Shown piece after piece: positions 34,842-43,726 of a stretch of 64,000 nt of DNA. The DNA is from Gemmatimonadota bacterium (GTDB taxonomy: Bacteria > Gemmatimonadota > Gemmatimonadetes > Longimicrobiales > Gaopeijiaceae): assembly GCA_029262115.1 (NCBI GenBank), contig JAJCZZ010000031.1, forward strand, positions 81,677 to 145,676. The letters are read 5' to 3'. A program made the position numbers and the translations under genes. The notes under the pieces were generated by a model. That model saw only the letters and a program-made list of their open reading frames with translations. It did no database searches and was not told where the DNA came from. Within the stretch, counting starts at the first letter, position 1, and each line of letters starts with the position of its first letter.

Positions 34842-37109
34842 CTACCTCCCGCGCATCTCCCGGACCAACCGCCCCGCACCGTAGGCGTGTTCCAGCGCCG
34901 CCAGCACCGCGCGGATATCCACGGTCACGGATCGATTGAGTTCCGGCAGATAGATATAGTCGCCGGGGAGGCTCTCGATATTGCCGTCGAACACGACTCC
35001 GACGATCTCCAGTTCGCGGTCCAGGACCGGCGAGCCGGAGTTGCCGCCGATGATGTCGGCCGTCGATACGAAGTTGTACGGCGTGGCCAGGTCGAGGCCG
35101 GACGGCGGCGTCTGCCACCGGGGAGGGAGTGCCCACTCGGGGCGATCCGGGAAGGAGAAGTGCCGATCGTACATCCCGTAGAACGTGGTATGCCACGGAG
35201 CCTCCGTCCCATTGTATGCATATCCGCCCACCCGGCCGTCGGCGATTCTCAATGAGAAGGTCGCGTCCGGCGGGACGTCGGTGCCGTAGATTTCGAAGCG
35301 CGCGCGGCCGAGCTCCGAGGCAAGCGCCTCTTCCCGAGGGAAGGCGGCCGCCATCACCTCGTTCAAGCGGAGAAAGTCGGGCAGGAGCGCAACGACGGCC
35401 TGAATGGCCGGATCCTGGGGGTCGAGCGTGCCCGCCGTGGCGGCGCCGACCGCCCGTGCGGAGTCCGAGAGGAAGCTGCCCTCGACCACGGCACGGGCCG
35501 CGGCCTGTGGCGTGCGGCCACGAAGCAATCCTTGCGCGGAGGGCGCGCCATTGCCCAGATACTCCTGCAAATCCTCGATCCGCGCGGCCAGGAGCGCCAC
35601 ATCCAGATCGATCGGCATGGCCGGAGTGGCCTCCATCCCTTCCATGAGACCGTCGATCTGATCCTGTGGAGCTCCATTCTGCGTGGCCGCCACGATCTGC
35701 AGGCCCCAGAATCCGCGGGTCAACGTCGACGACTCGAGGGCAGGTGAGCCGAATCCGGCGAACGCCCAGGTAACCTTGTCGATTGCAGCCTTCTGCGCCT
35801 GGATATCCGCCATCTCGGCGATGAGCGTTCCGTACCGTGAGCGGAGTTCCGGCGCTTCGTCGATGGCGGCCTGGAAGCGTCGCTGCGTGTCCATCCGGCG
35901 AGCCATGATGACCGGATCTTCGAGCCCCCGGATCTGTCCCTCGTACGCCTTCTCCGAGTTGGACAACGAGAAGTAGAGGTTGCGGAGATCGTACGTCTCG
36001 GCCTCCTCCGGATGCGCCTGGATGTACGAATCGAGAACGGCCATGCGGGACCGCAGCGCCGACAGGAGTGCACGGTCGCCGATGTCGCGCCGGTACTCCA
36101 GCTCGGCCACCGTCTGGAGCCGACTGGTCGAACCGGGATTCCCGACGATGAACACCGCGTCGCCATCCTCCAGCCCTTCGTCGTCCACCGGAAACCACAC
36201 GTCCGGGCGGAGCGGGGCCCCATTGTCGTCGTACACGCGGAAGAACGACACGTCCAGGTTGTACCGCGGATAGGTGAAGTTGTCCGGGTCGCCGCCGAAG
36301 AAGCCCATCTGCAGTTCGGGCGCCATGACCAACTTCACGTTGGTGTAGCGACGGAAGACGTAAGCGGAGGTGCGGGCGCCGTTGTACAAGGACACCATCT
36401 CGACGACGATACCCGCGTCCTCGCCGCCGCGCTCGTCGCTCAGCCTCTCCTCGACCTCTTCGAGCACCTCCTCCCGGGCGTCGGCCCGCTCCTCGGGGCC
36501 GATCCCTACTAGGGCCGCGTCGACCTCATCGGTGACGTCGATCAACTCGACGAGTTGATCCGCATCGAAGTCCTCCACGCTCCGCTCGTCGGCCAGGGTC
36601 GCGGCAAAGAATCCGTGGTCGAGCAGGTTCTCGCCCGAGCGCGACGCCTGGCTCACGAACTCACGACCGCAGTGGTGGTTCGTCATGACCAGACCGGTCG
36701 CCGACACGAACGAGGCCGAACACGAGGGAATACGGAGCGCGCCCAGTCGGGCCCGCTCGAACCACGCCGCGTCCGGACGGAATCCATACGCTTCCGCGAA
36801 GTAGTCGACGGGCGGGAACTCGAACGTCCACATCTTGCCCTGGTCGAACGCGCCGGCACGCACGGTGTCGAGGTCGACCCCGAACACCATCGGTGCAGCG
36901 ACCTGACCGGGCTCGGTGTCAGTGCGTGGCAGTTCGAGCCCCGGAATCGCGGTGCGGCCACCGGTGTCCCCCGTGGGCGGCAGCTCCGTGGTCGGGCCTG
37001 TTCCCGGAACCGCCGGGGCCGCGGGCTGGGGGCCACCCCCACATGCGCCCGACACCAATATCGCCGTCAGGAGCACCGCGCGCCGCCTCGATCTGATCAA
37101 CCCCGTCAT
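34842..37109 (-). CDS. Exported S46-family dipeptidyl-peptidase lipoprotein
   Basis: 755 residues from ATG 37109 with GAGG ten bases upstream. The signal peptide ends in a lipobox with Cys23 (VSGACGGG), followed by a Pro/Thr/Gly linker. The chymotrypsin-fold catalytic residues of family S46 (DPP7/DPP11) are present: His in LVMTNHHCGRE and Ser in IIGGNSGSPVLD; FFGGDPDNFTYPRYNLDVSFFRVY is the family's central signature. It releases dipeptides from peptide N-termini in the periplasm or at the surface. Whether it prefers hydrophobic (DPP7) or acidic (DPP11) side chains was not judged. Usual length about 700-720, so it is slightly long because of the linker. Confidence 0.93.
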   Translation of the reverse strand: MTGLIRSRRRAVLLTAILVSGACGGGPQPAAPAVPGTGPTTELPPTGDTGGRTAIPGLELPRTDTEPGQVAAPMVFGVDLDTVRAGAFDQGKMWTFEFPPVDYFAEAYGFRPDAAWFERARLGALRIPSCSASFVSATGLVMTNHHCGREFVSQASRSGENLLDHGFFAATLADERSVEDFDADQLVELIDVTDEVDAALVGIGPEERADAREEVLEEVEERLSDERGGEDAGIVVEMVSLYNGARTSAYVFRRYTNVKLVMAPELQMGFFGGDPDNFTYPRYNLDVSFFRVYDDNGAPLRPDVWFPVDDEGLEDGDAVFIVGNPGSTSRLQTVAELEYRRDIGDRALLSALRSRMAVLDSYIQAHPEEAETYDLRNLYFSLSNSEKAYEGQIRGLEDPVIMARRMDTQRRFQAAIDEAPELRSRYGTLIAEMADIQAQKAAIDKVTWAFAGFGSPALESSTLTRGFWGLQIVAATQNGAPQDQIDGLMEGMEATPAMPIDLDVALLAARIEDLQEYLGNGAPSAQGLLRGRTPQAAARAVVEGSFLSDSARAVGAATAGTLDPQDPAIQAVVALLPDFLRLNEVMAAAFPREEALASELGRARFEIYGTDVPPDATFSLRIADGRVGGYAYNGTEAPWHTTFYGMYDRHFSFPDRPEWALPPRWQTPPSGLDLATPYNFVSTADIIGGNSGSPVLDRELEIVGVVFDGNIESLPGDYIYLPELNRSVTVDIRAVLAALEHAYGAGRLVREMRGR

Positions 37110-37238
37110 GCCGTCGCCTCGATGTGGTGTTTCACACTGACTTCGCCGCAAAGACCCACTCCGAGGAGGGGCCGCCGAAAGCTCGCCCGTGCCCTGAACC
37201 CGGACAAGCGGGCATCACAGGGAACGTGTCAACCGGTC

Positions 37239-37547
37239 TTACGACGTCGTCTGCACCGACTTCGCCACAGCTTCCACGTCGACCTGCCAGGCGTGGACCG
37301 GATGGGCGGGGTCGCTCACCGGTTGGTGGACGGACACCGCCTCCAGGAGATCACTGGCCTGCTCAGTGGGCACGACCGTGAAGAGGAGACGGGAGCGATA
37401 CGGTGAAACCTCGCCGGACCACCCCACCAGCCCCCGGCCATGCCCCTCCACGGGCAGGTGGCTGTAGACCGCCACCCCGTGCCGTTTCAAGAGGGCCAGG
37501 ACTGCCGTTTCCTCATCTTCCAGGAACATCACCAGCACCAACTTCAT
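37239..37547 (-). CDS. DUF3240-like small protein of the efflux operon
   Basis: 102 residues from ATG 37547, overlapping the RND pump stop (ATGA). The ferredoxin-like, PII-type pattern is seen in KLVLVMFLEDEETAVLALLKRHGVA, HGRGLVGWSGEVSPYRSRLLFTVV and PTEQASDLLEAVSVHQP. Such proteins occur at the end of CzcCBA-type metal efflux operons and are suspected to sense or buffer metal or to modulate the pump. Last gene of the tolC-adaptor-pump operon. Confidence 0.75.
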   Translation of the reverse strand: MKLVLVMFLEDEETAVLALLKRHGVAVYSHLPVEGHGRGLVGWSGEVSPYRSRLLFTVVPTEQASDLLEAVSVHQPVSDPAHPVHAWQVDVEAVAKSVQTTS

Positions 37548-40500
37548 GACGGGACCTCCTTGGAGCGCGCGAGCAGGAAGTAGAGTCCGGGTACGACGAT
37601 CAGCGTCAGCACCGTCGAGGCGACGGCCCCGGTAATGAGGGCCACGGCCAGCCCCTGGAAAATCGGATCGAAGAGGATGACGGCCGCTCCGATGACCACG
37701 GTTCCCGCCGTCAGGGCGATGGGGCGCGTCCGGACCGCCCCGGCCTCCACCACCGCGTCGATGAGCGCCACCCCGTCGGCGGTGCGGGCCTCCAGATAGT
37801 CGATCAGGAGGATGCCATTTCGGACCATCACGCCGGCCAGAGCGATCATGCCGATCATGCTCGTGGCGGTGAAGTATGCTCCGAAGATCAGGTGGCCGGG
37901 CGCGATTCCCACGAGCGTGAGCGGAATGGCCGCCATCATGACGAGCGGCGTCGTGAACGAACCGAACCACGCCACGATCAGCACGTAGATCAGGACGAGA
38001 GCGCCCGCGAACGCCAGACCCAGGTCCCGGAACACCTCGTAGGTGATCTGCCATTCGCCGTCCCACTTCACGACAGGAGCGTCGACTCCTCCCGGCTGGC
38101 CGGCGAACAGACGCACCACGGGCTCACCGTCCGGACCCACCATCTCGTCCAGGCCGTCTTCCAGGTCAAGGATGGCGTAGACGGGGCTCTCCTGAGCTCC
38201 GGCCACCTCGCCCATCACGTAGATGACCGGTTGCCCGTTCTTCCGGTCCACGACGGGAGAAGCGGTGGTGTGGACCTGGCGAACCAGTTCGCCCACAGGA
38301 ACCATGGCGCCTTCCACGCTGGCCACCCGCACTTCCGACAGGCGGCCGAGCCCGGACCGGTCGGCCTCTCCTAGGCGGACGCGGACAGGCACGGCGGTGC
38401 GCGCGTCGGGCGCGGACAGGTGCGTCGCCGTGGCGCCCGAGAGCGCCGTTCTGAGAACGGATACCACCTGTGCCTTGGACACACCCGAGAGCGCGGCCTT
38501 CTCGGCGTCCACTTCGAGGCGGACTTCAGGGCTGCGTGCCGTCAGCGACCAGTCGACGTCGACGACATCCGGATGGGCCTCGAAGCGGGCCATGAGTTCG
38601 GCGGCGAGCCGTTCCCTCTCGCCCGGATCACGCCCGTAGACCTCCGCGACCAGCGTCGACAGCACCGGGGGACCCGGAGGCACCTCGACCACCTTTGCCC
38701 GTGCACCGGTTCCCGAGCGGCGCACCACCTCCTCCACCAGTGGACGGACGGCACGCGCCACTTCGTGGCTCGCGGGCCCACGGTCTCCCTTGTCCACCAG
38801 ATTGACCTGCAGGTCGGCCACGTGGCTGCCGCTCCGCAGGTAGTAGTGGCGGATCATCCCGTTGAAGTTGAACGGCGCCGCCACACCCGCGTACACCTGC
38901 ATGTCGGCGACCTCGGGCACCTGGCCGATGGCCCGGCCCACGTCCGTAGCCAGCGCCAGAGTACTCTCCAGCGCCGTGCCTTCCGGCAGGTCCAGGATCA
39001 CCTGTAGCTCGTTCTTGTCGTCAAACGGCAACATCTTCACGGCGACCGTCCGTGTCAGGAACATCCCGCCGGCCAGCAGGAGGAGGACGGACACCACGCT
39101 CAGAACCCCCACCAGGCGACGGGGAGCGGCCAGGAGGGGCCGCATGACGCGGCCGTACGCTCGGTAGGTCCGCGTCTCCTCCAGGATGTACGGGCTCTCC
39201 CCCTCGGCGGCCTCGTCGTGGCGAAGCACCTTGAACGCGAGCCACGGGGTGATGACCAGGGCCACCCCCAGACTGAAGATCATGGCCACGGTGGCGCCCA
39301 CCGGCATCGGGCTCATGTACGGGCCCATCAGGCCGCGGACGAAGAGCATGGGCAGCACCGCCGCAATGACGGTGAGGGTCGCCAGGATCGTGGGGTTGCC
39401 CACCTCGTCGACGGCGGCGCGCGCGGCGGCACGTAGCGGTCGATCCCGCATGGAGAAGTGCCGTTCCATGTTCTCCGCCACGATGATGGAGTCGTCGATG
39501 ACGATGCCCGTGACGAAGATCAGCGCGAACAGCGTGACGCGGTTGAGCGTGTACCCGAAGAGCTGGTAGACGAAGAGCGTCAGGGCGAACGTGACGGGCA
39601 CCGCCATCATGACGACGACGGCGCTCCTCCATCCCATGGTCAGAAGGATGACGAGTCCCACGGCCAGGACCGCCATCAGCAGGTGCTCCTGAAGCGTCAC
39701 GACCTTGTGGCGCGCGGTCTCTCCATAGTTACGGGTGATCCGCACCTGCACGTTCCCCGGAACCAGGCCGCCTCGGGCCTGTTCGAGGCGCTCCTCCAGG
39801 GCCCTCCCCAGACGTGTGGCATCCGCCCCGGGGCGCTTGCTCACCCCCAGCGTGACGAGGGGCACCCAGTCGCCGCCGGCGTCGGCATGGAAGGCGTACT
39901 GGTCGACTTCCGCCGGACCGTCGATCACCCGACCGACGTCGCGCACCTGTACGAGCGCGCCGTCGCGAACGTCGAGGACGACGGCTTCGACGTCGGCGGC
40001 ACTCGTGAGGAACGGGCCGGCCGTGACGCGGAGGACCCGGCCGTCGCGCGTGAATCGTCCGGCCGGCACCTCGACGTTCTCGGCGCCCAACCGATCGACC
40101 ACACGGGACGGGTCCAGCCCGTATGCGGCCAACCGTTGTGGATCGAGCTCGACGCGAATCTCCCGTGGATATCCCCCGGTGACCTGGACGTCGCGTACCT
40201 CGGCCACGGACTCGAGCTCCACGCGGACTTCATCGGCGATGGCCCGGAGAGTCCCCGGGTCGACATCGGGGCCAAAGAGCGCCGCGGTGAAGAACGGGAC
40301 GTCGTCGATCGTGACCGCTTTCACGAGAGGAAACGCGAGTCCCGGAGGTAGTCGATCGGCGTGCTTCAGCAAGGTGCTGAACAGCCGCACCAGGCTCTCT
40401 TCCATGTCACGGCCGACTTCGTAGCGAACCGTTACCAGGCCGAAACCCTGCTCCGCATGGCTATAGACGAACTCCACGCCCTCCACCCCGCTGAGGACGT

Positions 40501-40720
40501 TCTCCAGGGGGACCAGCACCCGGTTCTCGACCTCCTTGGGCGACGCACCGGGAAGCGGCAGGTAAAGGTCGGCCAGCGGCACGATGATCTGCGGCTCCTC
40601 CTCGCTGGGCATGGTGCTGAGGGTCCAGGCGCCCAGCCCCAGTGCCGCCGCCATGATCAGGGGCGTCAGCTTCGACTCCAGGAAGAGCGCGGCGAGAGCG
40701 CCCGCCAGATTCCGGTTCAT
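37544..40720 (-). CDS. RND-family efflux pump, inner-membrane subunit
   Basis: 1058 residues from ATG 40720. Two homologous halves each have one N-terminal helix (SKLTPLIMAAALGLGAW; RRLVGVLSVVSVLLLLAGG), a large periplasmic porter loop and six helices. TM4 is LFALIFVTGIVIDDSIIVAENMERHF, whose Asp pair resembles hydrophobe/amphiphile pumps more than the heavy-metal CusA/CzcA type. It uses the proton gradient to expel substrates through the adaptor and outer-membrane factor encoded upstream. Overlaps of 4 bp with both neighbours. The ArsR regulator and DUF3240 gene point to metal or thiol-reactive substrates; the TM4 motif does not, so the substrate is left open. Confidence 0.93.
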   Translation of the reverse strand: MNRNLAGALAALFLESKLTPLIMAAALGLGAWTLSTMPSEEEPQIIVPLADLYLPLPGASPKEVENRVLVPLENVLSGVEGVEFVYSHAEQGFGLVTVRYEVGRDMEESLVRLFSTLLKHADRLPPGLAFPLVKAVTIDDVPFFTAALFGPDVDPGTLRAIADEVRVELESVAEVRDVQVTGGYPREIRVELDPQRLAAYGLDPSRVVDRLGAENVEVPAGRFTRDGRVLRVTAGPFLTSAADVEAVVLDVRDGALVQVRDVGRVIDGPAEVDQYAFHADAGGDWVPLVTLGVSKRPGADATRLGRALEERLEQARGGLVPGNVQVRITRNYGETARHKVVTLQEHLLMAVLAVGLVILLTMGWRSAVVVMMAVPVTFALTLFVYQLFGYTLNRVTLFALIFVTGIVIDDSIIVAENMERHFSMRDRPLRAAARAAVDEVGNPTILATLTVIAAVLPMLFVRGLMGPYMSPMPVGATVAMIFSLGVALVITPWLAFKVLRHDEAAEGESPYILEETRTYRAYGRVMRPLLAAPRRLVGVLSVVSVLLLLAGGMFLTRTVAVKMLPFDDKNELQVILDLPEGTALESTLALATDVGRAIGQVPEVADMQVYAGVAAPFNFNGMIRHYYLRSGSHVADLQVNLVDKGDRGPASHEVARAVRPLVEEVVRRSGTGARAKVVEVPPGPPVLSTLVAEVYGRDPGERERLAAELMARFEAHPDVVDVDWSLTARSPEVRLEVDAEKAALSGVSKAQVVSVLRTALSGATATHLSAPDARTAVPVRVRLGEADRSGLGRLSEVRVASVEGAMVPVGELVRQVHTTASPVVDRKNGQPVIYVMGEVAGAQESPVYAILDLEDGLDEMVGPDGEPVVRLFAGQPGGVDAPVVKWDGEWQITYEVFRDLGLAFAGALVLIYVLIVAWFGSFTTPLVMMAAIPLTLVGIAPGHLIFGAYFTATSMIGMIALAGVMVRNGILLIDYLEARTADGVALIDAVVEAGAVRTRPIALTAGTVVIGAAVILFDPIFQGLAVALITGAVASTVLTLIVVPGLYFLLARSKEVPS

Positions 40721-41799
40721 GAGGGGGTCCTGCTCGGATCCGGAGCCGCGAGGTCGCCGATGGCGCCGACGAACGGCTCTTCGGTGACGGTACGGATCGG
40801 GGCACCGTCCCTCAGGGCCGAATCCGGCCGGCGGACGAGAGGCGTGGTGGGTCCTGCCAGCATCTCCACGGCGTCGCCCGCCTCTCGGCCCGTTCGAATC
40901 CAGCGAAGACGCACCGTATCCGCCCGAACCGTGTACACACCCCGGAGTTGTCCCCGTTCGATGACCGCGTCCGCGGGGATCCACAGGGTGGCGGCGCCCT
41001 CGTTTCGAGAGCTCACCTGGAACGTGAGACGGGCCCAAGCCCCAGGCCGAGCGGTGACGGTGGTCCCCGGAAGGTCCGCTTCAATCTGACGAGTTCGGGT
41101 GCCCGGGGTGAGTGCCTCAGACACCCGCGACACGCGCACGGGAACGGGACCCGCGATTCCCTCGATTTCGGCAGTCGCCCACTTCCCGACCCCGATTCGA
41201 TCGGCCTGAGCGGACGGTACGTCGGCTCGGAGGGTTCGGGCACCCGGACCGACCAGAGCCAGCAGAGGGCGGCCGGGCACGGCCAGATCCCCGGGATCGA
41301 CATCTCTACGGACCACGATCCCGGCGAACGGAGCGCGCAGTGTGGCGTACGCCGCCTGAGCGCGCGCGTCCGTCGCCGCCGCCTCGGCGGCACTGAGTTC
41401 CATGACGGCGACATCCAGCTCCGACCGGGACGCCGCACCGGCGGCGGCCAGCCTGTCCATTCGGCCATGCGCCCGCTGAGCCAACTTCAGTCTTGCTTCG
41501 GCTGCTTCGGTACGGGCGTCGAGGTCTGAGGCCGCAAGGGTCACCAGAACATCTCCGGCGCGGACCCGGTCCCCCACGTCCACTTCGACCCGTTCGACCG
41601 ACCCACTGGTGCGCGTGGCGATCTCCGCCCGATTGCGTGCGACGACCGTCGCGGGAAACGTCACGGTCGCTCCCCCGCGGCGAGGCGTGGAAACGGAGAC
41701 GTCCACCGCCGGGATGTCACCGTCGGTCCGATCTCCCGCGGACGGGCCACACGCGCCGAGGGCCACCAAGGAAAGCATGGTCGTGGTCCTGAGCTTCAT
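40717..41799 (-). CDS. RND efflux periplasmic adaptor (membrane fusion protein) lipoprotein
   Basis: 360 residues from ATG 41799. The signal peptide ends in LGACG with Cys17. The lipoyl/hairpin domain has RTSGSVERVEVDVGDRVRAGDVLVTL, a helical hairpin (AEARLKLAQRAHGRMDRLAAAGAAS), then YATLRAPFAGIVVRRDVDPGD, the second lipoyl half. Beta-barrel and membrane-proximal domains follow (LWIPADAVIERGQLRGVYTV). It links the RND pump to the outer-membrane factor. Stop and start overlap both neighbours as ATGA, so stoichiometry is coupled. Confidence 0.92.
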   Translation of the reverse strand: MKLRTTTMLSLVALGACGPSAGDRTDGDIPAVDVSVSTPRRGGATVTFPATVVARNRAEIATRTSGSVERVEVDVGDRVRAGDVLVTLAASDLDARTEAAEARLKLAQRAHGRMDRLAAAGAASRSELDVAVMELSAAEAAATDARAQAAYATLRAPFAGIVVRRDVDPGDLAVPGRPLLALVGPGARTLRADVPSAQADRIGVGKWATAEIEGIAGPVPVRVSRVSEALTPGTRTRQIEADLPGTTVTARPGAWARLTFQVSSRNEGAATLWIPADAVIERGQLRGVYTVRADTVRLRWIRTGREAGDAVEMLAGPTTPLVRRPDSALRDGAPIRTVTEEPFVGAIGDLAAPDPSRTPS

Positions 41800-43163
41800 C
41801 GGTTCATTCCTGTGCGAGTGAGATATGCCAGACGGGCCATGCTTACCTGCCGCTCCACGGACGCGTCGACGGCCCTGGCGGTGAGGTCCGCAGCCCATGA
41901 CTCGGTTGACAGCAGTCGTGCGGTGTCCACCAGGCCTTCCTCGAAACGGAGGCGCTGCAAGCGCACGGCCTCGGCGGCAGCCTCGGCGGCAGCAGAGGCG
42001 GCCCCAGCTCGCTGAGCCGACGTGGCCACCGCTCGGCGCGCGGCTTCGATCTCCGCCACTGCCATTCGGGTGCGCCCTTCGTGAGCGCCTTCTTCGGCTC
42101 GGACCTGGGCGGTCGCGGCGTCGCGACGAGCGGTCAACGAGAAGCCTGCGAAAAGCGGAACCGTGACCTGAACTCCGACCGTCCAGGCACCTCGTGCGCC
42201 CTCCCATGGTCGGGGCGCATGCGACTCGATCCGAGCCGAACCTGAGAGATCGGGCCAACGCGCGGCCTCGGCCTGCCGCACCCGAGCCCGGGTCGCTTCC
42301 ACGACTCGGGACGAGGCCAGGAGGTCGGGCCGGTCCCCGAGGGCCGGGTCACCCGCTGACGGCGGGCGGGGGTCGTCGGGGCCGAGCGGATCCAGGAGCG
42401 TGGTGTCCACCGGCGCTGGGACCACACCGACGGGCCAGCCCAGGTCGGCGGCGAGGAACCCGCGGGCGTCGGCCACGGCTTGATCCGCCGCCATGAGGCG
42501 GGATCGAGCTTCCTCCACGTGCGCGGCCGCCAGGAGCAGGTCGGCTCGGGTGAGGAGGCCTTCGGACTCGCGGCTCTTCACCCAGCTCAGGTCTGCCTCG
42601 GCGGAGGCGAGCGAGGCTCGAGCCGCCGCCAGAGTCCGCTCCGCGCCGACCGCCCTCAGGTAGTCCACGTGCACCCTGAACGCCACGGAAGCGGTCACCC
42701 ACTCCGCCGACAGATCGGCGGCGTCCGCCTCGAGAACGGCTGCCTCGTGTCTGCGAGCGTCCACCGGTGACAGGGGCGACCACCCGGCGGAGAGACCCGC
42801 CCGCCAGTCCGCCAGGGCCTCCGGGTCCACCAGTCGTGCGGGGTCGAAGTCGTCCCGGGTGAGTCGCCCCTGGAGGAGCCTACCGCCGAAGACCGCCACA
42901 GGATCGTTGGTCCGGACCCCACCCGCCTCTGCCATCAGCGTGGGCCACCGGTACGCACCTTCTGCCCGCGCGACGTGATCGGCGGCACGGGCGCGTGCCC
43001 GGGCCGCAATCGCCTCCGGACTGGCAGAGCGAGCTTCCGCGAGCGCCTCGGCCAGGGTGAGGGGTCGGAGCTCCTGGGAGCGCACCGGTGCCGCGCAGCT
43101 CCCCCCCGCACCCAGAAGTAGGAGCGCGAGCATCGGCCGACGTCGTAACATCTTAATATTCAT
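41796..43163 (-). CDS. TolC-like outer-membrane efflux factor
   Basis: 455 residues. The two OEP repeats are visible: LTLAEALAEARSASPEAIAARARARAAD with long helices, and PDLLASSRVVEATRARVRQAEAARWPDLSGSARIES, the second unit's start. The lipobox has Cys23 (GAGGSCAAP), as in CusC-like proteins. ATG 43163 lies inside the AT-rich operator and no Shine-Dalgarno precedes it; ATG 43151 (MLRRRPMLAL) gives an equally good signal peptide and may be the real start, perhaps on a leaderless or very short leader mRNA. First gene of the operon, expressed from the 43.16-43.24 kb promoter next to arsR. Confidence 0.9.
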   Translation of the reverse strand: MNIKMLRRRPMLALLLLGAGGSCAAPVRSQELRPLTLAEALAEARSASPEAIAARARARAADHVARAEGAYRWPTLMAEAGGVRTNDPVAVFGGRLLQGRLTRDDFDPARLVDPEALADWRAGLSAGWSPLSPVDARRHEAAVLEADAADLSAEWVTASVAFRVHVDYLRAVGAERTLAAARASLASAEADLSWVKSRESEGLLTRADLLLAAAHVEEARSRLMAADQAVADARGFLAADLGWPVGVVPAPVDTTLLDPLGPDDPRPPSAGDPALGDRPDLLASSRVVEATRARVRQAEAARWPDLSGSARIESHAPRPWEGARGAWTVGVQVTVPLFAGFSLTARRDAATAQVRAEEGAHEGRTRMAVAEIEAARRAVATSAQRAGAASAAAEAAAEAVRLQRLRFEEGLVDTARLLSTESWAADLTARAVDASVERQVSMARLAYLTRTGMNR

Positions 43164-43178
43164 ATAATCATATATTTA
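43155..43178 (-). promoter_or_regulatory. AT-rich operator at the efflux operon start
   Basis: In GC-rich surroundings, 43155-43178 is almost all A/T and contains ATAATCATATATTTA (43164-43178), matching 13 of 15 positions of ATAACCATATATTCA (43587-43601) in front of arsR. AATAT at one end and ATATT at the other give dyad symmetry as in ArsR/SmtB sites. Confidence 0.6.
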
Positions 43179-43243
43179 AGCTGCGAACAGGCTTCCGTGA
43201 CAGAGGGGCGAGCCACTGAGTTCGGGCCTCGGCTGGGTCGTCA

Positions 43244-43546
43244 TCAGCATGCGGCCTGTCGGACACACGCCAACACTTTCAACGCGCGCTCATCCCCGAT
43301 GCCGTAGTACGCGTGAACACCGTCCTTCCGCCGTGAGAGGATGCCCTTGTCCCACATCGTGATCAGGTGCTGGGAGGCCACGGCCTGCTCCACGTCGAGG
43401 GCCTCGTGAATTTCGGTCACGGTGCATTCCCCTGCCTGCTCCAGCAGATCGAGCAGCCGGAGGCGAAGGGGGTGCCCCAAGCACTTCAGCACATGGGCCG
43501 TGTCCTCGACGTCAGCCAACTGGAGAATGTCCCTGGTCCCCACCAC
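43244..43546 (-). CDS. ArsR/SmtB-family repressor
   Basis: The winged helix is clear: LKCLGHPLRLRLLDLLEQAGECTVTEIHEAL, QAVASQHLITMWDKGILSRRKDG and VHAYYGI. GTG 43546 is chosen because a perfect AGGAGG ends six bases before it; ATG 43561 would add five residues (MRRRA) without a ribosome site. Counting from the ATG, cysteines are at 27, 46, 99 and 105; Cys46 near the recognition helix region and Cys99/Cys105 in the last helix could bind a soft metal or form a disulfide or persulfide bridge as in BigR/SqrR. It probably represses itself and the divergent-looking but co-oriented efflux operon through matching AT-rich sites. Confidence 0.88.
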   Translation of the reverse strand: MVGTRDILQLADVEDTAHVLKCLGHPLRLRLLDLLEQAGECTVTEIHEALDVEQAVASQHLITMWDKGILSRRKDGVHAYYGIGDERALKVLACVRQAAC

Positions 43547-43571
43547 CGCTCGCCTCCTCATCAGATCAAGG

Positions 43572-43602
43572 TTCTATGATATATATATAACCATATATTC
43601 AG
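43572..43602 (-). promoter_or_regulatory. AT-rich promoter/operator of arsR
   Basis: TCTATGATATATATATAACC runs into CATATATTCA, an AT tract with TGA/TCA ends, directly upstream of arsR. It contains the 15-base element shared with the efflux operon operator and -10-like TATATA sequences. Autoregulation by ArsR is expected. Confidence 0.6.
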
Positions 43603-43616
43603 GAGCGCGTCAACCC

Positions 43617-43653
43617 GCCACACGGTACTCCGAACAGCAGACCTGATGCGTCA
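43617..43653. repeat. Direct repeat, copy 1 (37 bp)
   Basis: The 37-bp unit beginning GCCACACGGTACTCCGAACA is repeated at 43690-43726 with one mismatch (A/G), a 73-bp period and 36 unrelated bases between. This copy lies between arsR and the rhomboid gene. Confidence 0.85.
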
Positions 43654-43689
43654 CCGCTGGGTTATCCGCGACGTCCGGGAAACCGAACG

Positions 43690-43726
43690 GCCACACGGTG
43701 CTCCGAACAGCAGACCTGATGCGTCA
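43690..43726. repeat. Direct repeat, copy 2 (37 bp), covering the rhomboid stop codon
   Basis: Second copy of the 37-bp unit; its last three bases are the stop codon (minus strand) of the rhomboid gene. A small duplication of the gene's 3' flank is the simplest origin. Confidence 0.85.

Noticed and set aside
34810..36198. 462-codon minus-strand frame over the S46 peptidase
   Set aside because: Arg/Gly/Pro-rich shadow in another frame of the same strand; the S46 frame carries the catalytic residues and signal peptide.
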